Shown here: positions 36,984-46,538 of the stretch, in pieces
Layout of the letters: each line of letters starts with the position of its first letter
How positions within the stretch are numbered: position 1 is the stretch's first letter
Source: Piscinibacter aquaticus
GTDB lineage: Bacteria; Pseudomonadota; Gammaproteobacteria; Burkholderiales; Burkholderiaceae_C
Direction: 5' to 3'
Length of the DNA: 64,000 nt
Assembly (NCBI GenBank): GCA_007994965.1
Contig: VOPW01000001.1
Span: 682,001 to 746,000, forward strand
The notes under the pieces: model-generated
What the model was told of the DNA's origin: nothing
The model's database searches: none
The model's input: only the letters and a program-made list of their open reading frames with translations
Made by a program: the position numbers and the translations under genes

Positions 36984-37811
36984 GAGGCCAGCTCCGGCGC
37001 GGCGCCCGTCGGCTTGCCGGATGTTCCCCGGATGGCGCCGATGTGGCCGCGCAGTTCATGGACGATGTCGGTGAACCGCGGCGTGTAGGTGATCTCCAGA
37101 TCGCGCGGGCGCGGCAGATCGATCTCGCGGCGCACGACGAAGCGGCCCGGGCTCTTGCTCATCACGTAGACGGTGTCGGCGAGGAAGACGCTCTCGCGCA
37201 GATCGTGCGTGACCAGGATGACGTTGAACTGCTGCTCGGCCTGCAGGTCGCGCAGCGCACCACAGCTCCTCGCGCGTGAAGGCATCGAGCGCGCCGAAGG
37301 GCTCGTCGAGCAGCAGCATCTTCGGCTCGTGGATCAGCGCGCGGCAGATGCTGGCGCGCTGCTGCATGCCGCCGGAGAGCTGCCAGGGAAACTTGTCCTC
37401 GTAGCCCGCGAGGCCCACCGACGCGAGCAGCGCGCGGGCTTTGGCCGCGTATTCGCCGCGCTTGCTGCGGAAGTTGGATCGATAGGGCTCGACGATCTCC
37501 AGCGGCAGCAGCACGTTGTCCAGCGTCGTGCGCCAGGGCAGCAGGCTGGGGGCCTGGAAGGCCATGCCGGTGATCTTCAGCGGCCCGGTCACGGGCTGGC
37601 CGCCGATGATGACCGTGCCCTTGCTCGGCCGCTTCAGCCCGGTGGCCAGCTTCATGAAGGTGCTCTTGCCGCAGCCCGAAGGCCCGACGATGGCGATGAA
37701 CTCGCCTTCGTTCACCTTCAGGTCGATGGCCTCGACGGCGAACTGGCCCTTGGCCAGCAGCTCGTCGTTGTAGGCCAGCCAGACGTCGTGAAAGTCGACG
37801 AACGCGGTCAT
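36980..37811 (-). CDS. ABC transporter ATP-binding protein, SsuB/TauB type (one frame break)
   Basis: About 276 residues. Walker A is GPSGCGKST, Q-loop MAFQAPSLLPWRTTLDNVLL, signature LSGGMQQR, Walker B MLLLDEPFGALD, switch His LVTHDLRESVFLADTVYVMS. The frame shifts near 37260, right after FTREELWCA. ATG 37811 overlaps the stop of the binding-protein gene. It energises the permease downstream. Substrate is suggested only by context (purine operon). Confidence 0.9.
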
Positions 37812-38850
37812 TTCCTGAAGATGCTGCGTTCGCTCACGCTGGGCAGGAAACCCGGGTTCCACACCGCATTCGCATTGACGCGCTCTTTCGTCGCGAACGC
37901 ATCCGACACCGGCTCGCCATCAGCGCCAGGCGGCTGGCGTTGACGTCGCCGAAGCCCTCGGCTTTGGCGTCTGGCGTCAGCACGGTCTGCTCCAGCGCGA
38001 GGTTCAGCCGGCGCAGTTCGAGGTCGGCGTTGACGATGCCGTCGCGCTCCTTCACGGTGGCCACGGCCGCCTTCGGATCGGCCATGACGTCGCGCATGCC
38101 CTTGGTGAAGGCACGCAGGAAGGCTTTCACCGCTTCCGGATTCTTCTTGAGGAAGTCCTCGCCGGCGATGATCACGTTGCCGTACAGCTTCACGCCGTGC
38201 TTCGCATACGGCAGCATCACGATGTCGTCCGGCTTCACGCCGCGCGCTTCCAGGTTGAGCAGCGAGGTGAACGAGAAGCCGGTGATCGCATCGACATCGC
38301 CGCGCACCAGCATGGTCTCGCGCAGCGGCGGGTCCATCGCCGTCCAGGTGGCGTCCTTGATGCCGTTGGCCTTGGCGAAGATCGGCCAGGCGCGGCGCCC
38401 GGCATCAAACACCGGCGCCCCCATCTTCTTGCCCGAGAGATCGGCCGGCGCCTTGATGCCGGTCTTCTTCAGCGTCAGCACCGCGGCCGGCGTGTTGTTG
38501 TAGACCATCATCACCGCCACCGGCTTGTTCGGCGCGGTCGGGTTGTTGGCGTGGAACTCCATCAGCGCCGCCCGGTCGGCAAAGCCCATGTCGTAGCTGC
38601 CCGAGGCCACGCGCGTGACGGTGCCGCCCGAGCCGTTGCCGGCATCGATGGTGACGTTGAGCTTCTCGGCCTTGAAGTGCCCCTTGGCCGCCGGCACGAG
38701 GAAGAGGGCGGCCGGGCCCTCGAAGCGCCAGTCGAGCTGGAACTTGACCGGCGTTTCCTGCGCGCGCAGCGGCAGCGCGGCCAGCAGCGTCAGCGACGAG
38801 GCCGCCACGGCAATCAGCGCGCGGCGGGAGAGGGTGGACTTCGGGACCAT
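37808..38850 (-). CDS. NMT1/THI5-like ABC substrate-binding protein (frame break near 3' end)
   Basis: About 347 residues with a signal peptide (ALIAVAASSLTLLAALPLRA, cut near QETPV). FQLDWRFEGPAALFLVPAAK GHF is the classic NMT1/THI5 opening, followed by VTIDAGNGSGGTVTRVASGS YDMGFAD. Family members bind thiamine precursors, pyrimidines, sulfonates or purine breakdown products. The frame shifts near 37918; the restored end is VSDAFATKERVNANAVWNPG then LPSVSERSIFRK, and its TGA overlaps the ATPase ATG. As part of the gntR-puuE operon it may import allantoin or another ureide or nucleobase. Confidence 0.87.
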
Positions 38851-38917
38851 GCAGACTCCAGGGCAGGGGACATCGTGATGCCCCGAAGTCGCAAGAAGCG
38901 TGCGCAGCGGTGCGGGC

Positions 38918-38946
38918 CCGCCGTGGTGCGGCGCGCACCACGGCGG
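38918..38946 (-). terminator. Perfect 13-bp hairpin between M20 hydrolase and NMT1 transporter genes
   Basis: CCGCCGTGGTGCG (38918-38930), 3-base loop, CGCACCACGGCGG (38934-38946). It lies 20 bases after the M20 stop and about 70 before the binding-protein start, in the only sizeable gap of the operon. No T run follows, so partial or Rho-dependent termination, or mRNA end protection, is likely. Confidence 0.65.
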
Positions 38947-38965
38947 TTCGCCGCGACCGTGCGTC

Positions 38966-40189
38966 TCAGCTCAGCAGATCGAGCAGCGTGCGCGCCACCA
39001 CCTTGGTGGCGCGACGCAGGTCTTCCAGCACGATGTGCTCGTCGGCGCGCTTGGCGTTGCTCTCCAGCACCGTGCGCGGGCCGGCGCCATAAATCACCGC
39101 CGGGATGCCGCGCTCGCAGTACAGGCGCACATCGGTATACAGCGGCGTGCCCGAGGTGGGGATCGGTTCGCCGAACACCGCTTCGCCGTGTTTGCACAGC
39201 GCGTCGACGAGCGGCTGGTTGCCCGGCAGCGGCGTCAGCGCGCGCGCCAGCAGCATGCGCTTGATCTCCACCGTGATGCCGGGCACGGCCTTGGCGGCCT
39301 CCTCGATCACGCGGCGGATCGTGGCTTCCACCTCGGCCGGGTTTTCCTCCGGGATCATGCGGCGGTCGAGCTTGAGCACCACCTTGCCGGGCACGACGTT
39401 GGTGTTGGTGCCACCCTGGATCAGCCCCACGTTCAGGTACGGATGCTTGATCCCGGTGACCTTCGAGCTGACCTGCTTGTACAGCAGGTTCTGCGCATAC
39501 AGCGCATTGAGGATGGCGGTGGCGCCCTGCAGCGCATCGACGCCGGTGTCGGGAATGGCGGCGTGCGCCATCTTGCCGTGCACCGTCACCTCCATCTGCA
39601 GGCAGCCGTTGTGCGCCGTCACCACCTGGTAGCTGAAGCCGGCGGCGATCAGCAGGTCGGGCTTCGTGTGGCCCTTCGCGAGCAGCCAGCCCGGGCCGAG
39701 CTCGCCGCCGAACTCCTCGTCGTAGGTGAAGTGCAGTTCGACGCCGCCCTTGAGCGGCAGGCCCAGCGATTCGAGCGCGCGGGTGGCGTAGATGTAGGTG
39801 CTGAAGTCGCACTTGCTCACGGCGGCGGCGCGGCCGTAGAGCTTGCCGTCGTGCACCTCGCCGCCATAGGGCGGGTGCGTCCACCCTTCGCCGGGCGGCA
39901 CCACGTCGCCGTGGGCATTCAGCGCCACCGTGCGGCCGCCGCCGTAGCGGCGCCGCACGATCAGGTTGGTCAGGCTCTCCAGGCCGGCGGCCTTCACCAG
40001 ATCCGCCGGAATCGGAAACTTCTCCGCCTCGAAGCCGAAGCCCTTCAGCAGCTCCGCCGTGCGCTCGGCGTGCGGTGCGTTGTTGCCCGGCGGCGTGTCG
40101 GTGGGCACCTGCACCAGCGCCTGCAGCGTGCGCACCTGTTCGTCGAAGTGGGCGTCGATCCAGGCGTCGAGCTTCTCGTAGTGGTTCAT
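38966..40189 (-). CDS. M20 family hydrolase (ArgE/DapE-related) in the purine operon
   Basis: A complete 407-residue protein. The metal-binding His/Asp are in ALNAHGDVVPPGEGW and the catalytic Glu pair in HFTYDEEFGGELGP. The dimerisation domain has VTVHGKMAHAAIPDTGVDAL and VVPGKVVLKLDRRMIPEE. The normally invariant metal-bridging Asp of GRGxxD-x-KG is absent: the site reads GRAAAVSKCDF, and this is not a frame artefact. Some ArgE/DapE-like subfamilies share such a form. It overlaps allC upstream by ATGA. In this operon it may process a ureide such as ureidoglycolate, a step for which no other gene is visible; that is inference. Confidence 0.85.
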   Translation of the reverse strand: MNHYEKLDAWIDAHFDEQVRTLQALVQVPTDTPPGNNAPHAERTAELLKGFGFEAEKFPIPADLVKAAGLESLTNLIVRRRYGGGRTVALNAHGDVVPPGEGWTHPPYGGEVHDGKLYGRAAAVSKCDFSTYIYATRALESLGLPLKGGVELHFTYDEEFGGELGPGWLLAKGHTKPDLLIAAGFSYQVVTAHNGCLQMEVTVHGKMAHAAIPDTGVDALQGATAILNALYAQNLLYKQVSSKVTGIKHPYLNVGLIQGGTNTNVVPGKVVLKLDRRMIPEENPAEVEATIRRVIEEAAKAVPGITVEIKRMLLARALTPLPGNQPLVDALCKHGEAVFGEPIPTSGTPLYTDVRLYCERGIPAVIYGAGPRTVLESNAKRADEHIVLEDLRRATKVVARTLLDLLS

Positions 40190-41965
40190 GCGAGTTCTTC
40201 TTCCAGTTGGCCGAGCAGGTGCTGGAAGGCCCGCACGCAGAGTTCGGCGTCGTCGTTGGTGATGGATTCGAGGGGTTGTGGCTGATGCCGGCATTCAGGC
40301 CGCGCAGGAAGAGCATGGCCTGCGGCATCACCTCGTGCAGCTTCATCGCGTCGTGGCCGGCACCGCTGGGCATGCGGAAGACCGGCAGGCCGAGCGATTC
40401 GACGGCGCGTTCCCAGCGCCGCTGCCATGCCGGCGCGCTGGGCGCGGCGGCGGCGCGCATCGTCTCCTCGAGCCTGAAGTGCAGGCCGCGGCGTTCGCAG
40501 ATCGCCTTCAGTTCCGCGAGCACGTCAGCCGCGAGGGCGTCCCGCGCTTCGTTGTTCGTGGCGCGCAGATCGAGGCTGAACTGGCAGCGGCCCGGCACCA
40601 CGTTGATCGAACCGCTGGGCACGTTCAGCATACCGATCGTCCCGACGACGTCGGGCACGCTGGCCGCGCGCTGCTCCACGAACTGCGCCAGCTCGGCCAC
40701 CGCCACCGCCGCATCGCGGCGGCGCCCCATCGGCGTGGTGCCGGCATGGCTGGCCATGCCGATCACCTCGCCGAGGTAGCGCACGCTGCCGTTGATGGAA
40801 GTGACCACACCCAGCGGCAGGTCGAGCTCGTTGAGCACCGGCCCCTGCTCGATGTGCACCTCGACGAAGCCCAGGTAGCGCGACGGGTCGCGCTTCTCCG
40901 CGCCGATCGCCGCCAGCGTGGCCGGCAGCCCGGCGGCCTGCATCGCCTCGCGCATCGTGATGCCGTCGGCATCGCGCTGGTCGAGCCAGGCCGCATCGAA
41001 ATCGCCGGTCACCGCGCCCGAGCCGAGGAAGGTGGCCTTGTAGCGCTGGCCTTCCTCTTCCGCGAAGCCGATCACCTCGATGCCGAAGGGCAGCCGCTTG
41101 CCGGCGCGGTGCAGCTCGCGCACGCAGACCATCGGCACGAAGATGCCGAGCCGCCCGTCGTACTTGCCGCCGTTGCGCACCGTGTCGAAGTGGCTCCCGG
41201 TCAGCAGGCGCTTCGCGGCAGGGTCGGTGCCGTGGTAGACGCCCACCACGTTGCCCACCGCATCCAGGCGCACCTCGTCGAAGCCGCAGTCGCGCATCCA
41301 GCGCTGCAGCTGCCGCGGCAGGCGCGGTGGGCGTCGGTCAGGTAGGTGACGGTGAGCTGGCCCTGCTCGGCATAGCCCGGGTCGCTGTGGCGGGCCAGCA
41401 GTTCGGCGCAGTCCCACACACGGTTGCCGAGCACCGGCGCATGGCCGAACTTGTCGTTCAGCCGGATCTCGGCGATGCGGTGGATGTTGCGCAGGCACTC
41501 GGCCAGCTCGTAGTCGGGGTGGTTCTCCAGCCGGCGCGCGAACGTGGCGATGATCTCGGCGCGCGTGAGCCCGTTGCCGCGCGGCCCGCGCACCGCGAGG
41601 ATGAACGGCCAGCCGAACCTGGCGTTGTAGTCGGCGTTGAGCTGCTGGATGCGCGCGAACTCCTGCGGCGAGCAGTTCGTGAGGCCCGAGGTGCTCTGCT
41701 CGTTCGTCGATTCGGCGGTGAGCGTCTTCGTCACCATGGCCTTGCCGGCCAGCTCGGGGTGGGCGCGGATCAGCGCCACCTGCGCGTCGCGTCCGGACTC
41801 GGCCAGCACTTCCACCAGCGCACGCTTGAGCTGGGCCAGCGTGGCGAAGGGCCGGCGTTGCAGCGCGCGCCCGGCGATCCACGGCGAGTGCTCGTACAGG
41901 CCGTCGAGCAGCCGTGCGGCTTCGTCGGCTGGCGCGGCGTTGAGCTGGGCGAGGGTGATCGTCAT
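40186..41965 (-). CDS. Bifunctional OHCU decarboxylase / allantoate amidohydrolase (UraD-AllC fusion), two frame breaks
   Basis: Residues 1-170 are UraD: ITLAQLNAAPADEAARLLDG LYEHSPWIA, catalytic-region LIRAHPELAGKA, LTNCSPQEFARIQQLNADYN ARFGWPFI, and RLENHPDYELAECLRNIHRI AEIRLNDKF. They turn OHCU into S-allantoin. After a short linker (LTVTYLTDAHRA) comes AllC: LTGSHFDTVRNGGKYDGRLG, GFAEEEGQRYKATFLGSGAV, FVEVHIEQGPVLNEL and PSGAGHDAMKLHEVMPQAML. AllC removes ammonia from allantoate. The frame shifts near 41325 at the linker and near 40280; the true end is ESITNDDAELCVRAFQHLLG QLEEELA at 40186. No stop or new start is seen between the domains in the reconstructed frame. ATGA overlap with puuE. 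Confidence 0.87.
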
Positions 41966-42887
41966 GCGGCGGCCTTGAAGGGGTGCACCTGCCTCCAGTG
42001 GCGGGCGATGTCGATGCGTCGGCACACCCACACGCGGTCATGCTTCTCGATGTGATCGAGGAAGCGCTGCAGCGAGCGCATGCGCCCGGGCCGGCCGAGC
42101 AGCCGGCAGTGCATGCCCACGCTCATCATCTTCGGAGCCTCGTCACCTTCGGCATAGAGCACGTCGAAGGCATCGCGCAGATAGGTGAAGAAGTCGTCGC
42201 CCTGGCTGAAGCCCTGCGGCAGCGAGAAGCGCATGTCGTTGGTGTCCATCGTGTAGGGCACGATCAGGTGCGGCACCGTGCTGCCGTCGGTTCGGGTCAC
42301 CTGCGTCCAGAAGGGCAGGTCGTCGCCGTAGTAGTCGCTGTCGTACTCGAAGCCGCCGTAATCGGCGACGAGGCGGCGCGTGTTCGGGCTGTCGCGGCCG
42401 GTATACCAGCCGAGCGGCCGTTCGCCGGTCAGCCGCTCGATGATCTCCATGCCGATGCGCATGTGCTCACGCTCCTCGGCTTCGGAGATGTTCTGGTAGT
42501 GGATCCAGCGCCAGCCGTGGCAGGCGATCTCGTGATTCAGCTCGACGAAGGCCTGCGTCAGCTCGGGGTGGCGTTCGAGGGCCATCGAGACGCCGAAGAC
42601 GGTCAGCGGCAGGCCGCGCTTCTCGAACTCGCGCAGCAGCCGCCACACGCCCACGCGCGAGCCGTACTCGTACACCGACTCCATGCTCAGGTGCCGGTCG
42701 GCGAAGGCGGCCGGGTTGAACAGCTCGGAGAGAAACTGCTCGCTGCCGGCATCGCCGTGCAGCACGCAGTTCTCGCCGCCTTCCTCGTAGTTCAGCACGA
42801 ACTGAACCGCGACGCGCGTTGCCGGGCCAGCGCGTGCGGCGGGTTGCGGCCGTAGCCGATCAGGTCTCTCGGGTAGATGGCGTTCAT
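41962..42887 (-). CDS. puuE: Allantoinase PuuE, polysaccharide deacetylase fold (one frame break)
   Basis: About 308 residues, starting [19 protein letters not shown] at ATG 42887, the highly conserved PuuE start. After a shift near 42820 it continues VAVQFVLNYEEGGENCVLHG, ELNHEIACHGWRWIHYQNIS and GWYTGRDSPNTRRLVADYGG. PuuE opens allantoin to allantoate without a metal, unlike AllB. The C-terminal DHIEKHDRVWVCRRIDIARH is typical. Its start overlaps the gntR stop and its stop overlaps uraD-allC, both as ATGA. Confidence 0.92.
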
Positions 42888-43638
42888 GGCGCGTAAGGTT
42901 TGAGGGCGTCGGTGAGATCGGGGTGCGCGGATCGAGGCGCAGGTTGTGCTCGACGTTGTGCAGGTGCTCGTCCATCAGCTTCACTGCGGCGCGGGCGTCA
43001 CGCCGGGCGAGCGCCTCGACGATCGCCACGTGCTCCTCGTAGGAGTGCTCGGCCGAATGCGACGACTGGTACATCAGCGCGATCAGCGACGAGCGCGTGA
43101 CCAGATCGGCCAGCAGATCGGCCAGCACCTCGTTGCCGAGCATGCGGGCGATCACGACGTGGAAATCGGCCAGCAGCCGGGTGCGGCCGGAGACATCGGT
43201 GCGCTGCACCGCGGCCTGCTCATCGCGCAGGTGCGTGCGCAGTTCGGCGAGCTGTGCGTCGCTCAGCTCTGCAGCGGCACGGCGGATCATGGCTGTCTCG
43301 AGCAGCCGCCGCACCTCGAACACCTGGCGCGCCTCCTCGATGCTCGGCTCGGCCACGCGCGCGCCGCGCGCCGGCTCGAGCGTGACGAGCTTGTCGCGGC
43401 TGAGCTGGTTCAGCGCACGGCGCACCAGCGTGCGCGAGACCTTGAAGATGTCGGCGATCTTCTGCTCGGCCAGCTTGGTGCCGGGCATCAGGCGGCGTTC
43501 GACGATGGCCGTGGTGATCGACTCGACGATGCGCTGCGTGCTGGTGCTGGCGTTGCTGCCCGCATCGGCGCTGGCGCGCGGCTTGCTCGCCCTGGGGCTC
43601 GGGCGGGCGACCTGCACGGTGGGGCTGCTGCGCGGCAT
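42884..43638 (-). CDS. GntR family (FCD) regulator of the purine operons
   Basis: About 251 residues from ATG 43638 ([20 protein letters not shown], a basic lead). The wHTH follows: [45 protein letters not shown]. Next is an FCD effector domain with [15 protein letters not shown] and [20 protein letters not shown]. One G missing in the run 42920-42923 destroys the end. With it, the protein ends [12 protein letters not shown] and its TGA overlaps the puuE ATG. It lies beside the palindrome AAAGTGTATACACTTT in the divergent promoter, so autoregulation and control of both operons by a urate- or allantoin-type effector is likely. Confidence 0.88.
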
Positions 43639-43670
43639 GGTGGCGTCGTCTGGTACTTGATTGGCTCGAC

Positions 43671-43686
43671 AAAGTGTATACACTTT
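43671..43686. promoter_or_regulatory. GntR operator palindrome in the gntR-uraH promoter
   Basis: AAAGTGTATACACTTT is a perfect 16-base palindrome in the 81-base gap between the divergent gntR and uraH starts. The TGTATACA core fits GntR-family operators, and the core recurs before puuD at 44117-44124. Binding here could repress both operons at once. Confidence 0.72.
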
Positions 43687-43719
43687 CGAGCGTCACGCAA
43701 GCCTTCACCGGGAAACTTC

Positions 43720-44077
43720 ATGGGCAAGCTCACCACCCACGTGCTCGACACTGCCAACGGCTGCCCCGCGGCCGGCATGGCCGTGCGGCTGTACCGCATC
43801 GGCAGCGACGGCACGGCCACCGAACTGCAGCGCCTCACGCTCAACCACGACGGCCGGGCCGATGCGCCGCTGCTGCAGGGAGAGAGCTTCCGGCCCGGGC
43901 GCTATCGCCCTGGTCTTCGCCGTGGCGGCCTATTTCCGCGGCCGCGGCGCCACGCTGGCCGAGCCGCCCTTCCTCGACGAGGTGCCGCTCGACTTCGGCT
44001 TGTCGGCGGCCGGCGAGCACTACCACGTGCCGCTGCTGGCCAGCCCCTGGTCGTACTCCACCTACCGCGGCAGCTGA
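43720..44077 (+). CDS. uraH: 5-hydroxyisourate hydrolase (transthyretin-like), one frame break
   Basis: About 119 residues. [25 protein letters not shown] carries the active-site His in [19 protein letters not shown] has the conserved Arg, and [20 protein letters not shown] has the second His and the diagnostic C-terminal YRGS. It hydrolyses 5-hydroxyisourate, the product of urate oxidation, to OHCU. Frame shift near 43905. Leads the rightward purine operon with puuD. Confidence 0.92.
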
Positions 44078-44093
44078 GCGCCTGCGGGTAAGT

Positions 44094-44114
44094 CCGGATC
44101 GCGGTGTGATCCGG
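44094..44114 (+). terminator. Hairpin after uraH
   Basis: CCGGATC (44094-44100), 7-base loop, GATCCGG (44108-44114): a perfect 7-bp stem 16 bases past the uraH stop and touching the second TGTATACA site. There is no T run. Could be a weak terminator or part of the puuD promoter region. Confidence 0.4.
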
Positions 44115-44127
44115 CGTGTATACAGTT
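44115..44127. promoter_or_regulatory. Second GntR operator-like site, upstream of puuD
   Basis: CGTGTATACAGTT contains the same TGTATACA core as the site at 43671-43686 and keeps GTGTATACA of it. It lies about 130 bases before the puuD start. Suggests that puuD and the genes after it have their own GntR-controlled promoter. Inferred from repetition of the motif. Confidence 0.55.
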
Positions 44128-44256
44128 CTGATGCGTCGCCGCGGAGCCCGGTGCCCCCACCGGTCGCGACACTTCCAGCCTCACAGAGCCCGCTGTGGTG
44201 AGGTCGCCCACGGGCCCGCTTCTTGCGCGGTTCGTGCCGAAAGGAAGTGTCCGCGC

Positions 44257-45449
44257 ATGGAAGCGTACGTTCTCGACTGGCTCAACCTGCTGCTGCGCTG
44301 GGCCCACGTCATCGTCGCGATCGCCTGGATCGGCTCGTCGTTCTATTTCGTCTTCCTCGACAACAGCCTGACGAAACCGACCGCGCCGGACCTCGTCGGC
44401 AAGGGCGTCGACGGCGAGCTCTGGGCGGTGCACGGCGGCGGCTTCTACCACCCGCAGAAATACATGGTGGCGCCGAAGTCGCTGCCATCCAACCTGCACT
44501 GGTTCTACTGGGAGAGCTACTCCACCGGCTCACCGGCTTCGCGCTCTTCACGGTGCTGTACCTGTACCAGGCGAGCACCTTCCTGATCGACAAGAACCTC
44601 GTGGCACGGTCGCCGGCCGCGGCCATCGCCGCGGCGCTCGATTTCTCGTCGTCTTCTGGCTCGTCTACGACGGCATCTGCCGCGCCTTCGGCCAGAAGCC
44701 CGGGGTGACCGCATCGTCGGCATCGGCGTCACCGTCGCGGTGGTCGTTGCCTCGTGGCTGGCCTGCCAGCTGTTCGCGGGGCGTGCCGCCTTCCTGCTGG
44801 TCGGCGCGATGATGGCCACGGCGATGAGCGCCAACGTGTTCTTCTGGATCATCCGGGGCAGCGCACCGTGATGGCGCAGATGAAGGCCGGACAGCCGGTC
44901 GACCCGGTGCACGGGCAGCGCGCGAAGCAGCGCAGCGTGCACAACACCTACTTCACGCTGCCGGTGCTGATCGCGATGCTCAGCAACCACTACGGCTTCC
45001 TTTACGGGGCGAAGCACAACTGGTTGGTACTCGTGCTGATCATGCTGGCCGGTGCGCTGATCCGCCACTCCTTCGTCGCACGCCACAAGGCGCTCGTCGC
45101 AGGCCAGCGTGTGCCCTGGGAATACGCGGCGGCCGGCACGGCGTTGATCGCCGGCATCGCGCTGTGGCTCGCGCCCACGCCCGCCCCGAAGAGCACCAGC
45201 GTGGCGCCGCCGAGCTTCGCGCAGGTGCGCGCGGTGGTCGAGCAGCGCTGCACGATGTGCCATAACGAACAGGTGGTCAGCAAGGGCGTGCAGTTGCACA
45301 CCCCCGAGCTGATCGCGAAGAACGCCCAGGCGATCTACCAGCAGGCCGTGGTGCTCAAGGCCATGCCGATGAACAACGCCACGCAGATCACCGATGCGGA
45401 ACGGACCTTGCTCGGACGCTGGTTCGAGGCCGGTTCGCCCCTGAACTGA
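44257..45449 (+). CDS. puuD: Membrane urate oxidase PuuD with C-terminal cytochrome c domain (about four frame breaks)
   Basis: ATG at 44257 has AAGGAAG upstream. The membrane part reads LNLLLRWAHVIVAIAWIGSS FYFVFLDNSL, WAVHGGGFYHPQKYMVAPKS, later NTYFTLPVLIAMLSNHYGFL and VPWEYAAAGTALIAGIALWL. About eight helices, PuuD family, which oxidises urate to 5-hydroxyisourate. The last 80 residues are a cytochrome c domain with one haem site (RCTMCHNE) and a late KAMPMNNATQITDAERTLL with the axial Met. The haem domain should pass electrons to the respiratory chain instead of making peroxide. Frames change near 44525, 44640, 44703 and 44870; no block is lost. Confidence 0.9.
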
Positions 45450-45487
45450 CGCCCAAGACGTCGCACAACCCGAGGAGGAAACCCGCG

Positions 45488-46486
45488 ATGAAACGTTCTT
45501 CTGCCTTTCTCTGCGCGCTGATCGCCGCATCCACCGCGCTGGCGCTGCCGGCCACGGCACTGGCCCAGTCCAGTGTCACGCTGTCGGGCCTGCTCGACAT
45601 CAGCGCCGGCCAGTCCAAGCCGGCCGGCAACCCGAACAAGACCTGGAACGTCGACAACGGCCAGATGACGACCAGCTGGTTCGGCGTCAGCGGCACCGAA
45701 GACCTGGGCGGTGGCCTCTCGGCGCTGTTCACGCTGCAGTCCTTCATGCGCGCCGACACCGGCGCCTCAGGCCGCTTCGGCGCCGACACCTTCTGGGCGC
45801 GCAACGCCTTCGTCGGCCTGGCCAGCAGCAGCTTCGGCCGCGTGACGATCGGCCGCAACACCACGCCGTTCTTCGTCACCACGCTGTCGTTCAACCCCTT
45901 CGGCGACTCCTTCGGTTATTCGCCGAGCATCCGCCACTACTTCACCAGCGGCACGCTGACGGGCGACTCGGGCTGGAGCGATTCGGTGCTGTACACCAGC
46001 CCGAAGATCGGCGGTGCCACCGCGCAGCTGTTCATGGCCGCCGGCGAGGCCGGCAGCAACGGCCGCAACCACGGCGTCAACCTGCGCTGGGGGTCGGGTG
46101 CGCTCGACACGGCCTTCTCCTGGCAGGACGTCAAGAAGGACGGCGCCACCGCCGTGGCCGACACCAAGAGCTGGCAGGCCGCCGCCACCTACGACTTCGG
46201 CGTGGCCAAGCTGTTCGGCCAGTTCGGCAACGTGGCCAACAAGACCTCCGGCAACGAGTACGACATCACCGGCCTGGGCGCCAGCGTGCCGGTGGGCAAC
46301 GGCAAGGTGCTCGCGCAGTGGGGCCAGATCAAGCCGGAGACGGGCGCCAAGCGCAAGACCTTCTCGGCCGGTTACGACTACTTCCTGTCCAAGCGCACCG
46401 ACCTGTACGCGGTGGCGATGAGCGACAAGGTCGATGGTCTCAGCAGCGGCAGCGCCTTCTCGATCGGCGTGCGCCACCGCTACTGA
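45488..46486 (+). CDS. Gram-negative porin
   Basis: A complete 332-residue outer-membrane porin of the Burkholderiales porin_4 type. A signal peptide ends at ATALAQS. QSSVTLSGLLDISAGQSKP is the usual first strand, SWFGVSGTEDLGGGLSALFT LQSF follows, and the chain ends FSIGVRHRY with the terminal aromatic residue needed for outer-membrane insertion. RBS GAGGAGGAAA. Its place between puuD and the urate permease suggests it lets purines or allantoin through the outer membrane. Confidence 0.93.
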   Translation: MKRSSAFLCALIAASTALALPATALAQSSVTLSGLLDISAGQSKPAGNPNKTWNVDNGQMTTSWFGVSGTEDLGGGLSALFTLQSFMRADTGASGRFGADTFWARNAFVGLASSSFGRVTIGRNTTPFFVTTLSFNPFGDSFGYSPSIRHYFTSGTLTGDSGWSDSVLYTSPKIGGATAQLFMAAGEAGSNGRNHGVNLRWGSGALDTAFSWQDVKKDGATAVADTKSWQAAATYDFGVAKLFGQFGNVANKTSGNEYDITGLGASVPVGNGKVLAQWGQIKPETGAKRKTFSAGYDYFLSKRTDLYAVAMSDKVDGLSSGSAFSIGVRHRY

Positions 46487-46538
46487 CGGCCGGCCCGTAC
46501 CCGACGCTCACGACACAAGACCATACGAGGAGACACCC

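Noticed and set aside
38814..42041. A 1075-residue minus-strand frame across M20 hydrolase, allC and uraD.
   Set aside because: Only the middle part matches AllC; the rest is a shadow of the true frames of the neighbouring genes in G+C-rich DNA.
41962..43683. A 573-residue frame joining the GntR regulator and PuuE in one protein.
   Set aside because: One added base in the G run at 42920-42923 gives the regulator a normal end whose TGA overlaps the puuE ATG, and the first codons of PuuE are found in another frame. It is a frame artefact, not a fusion.
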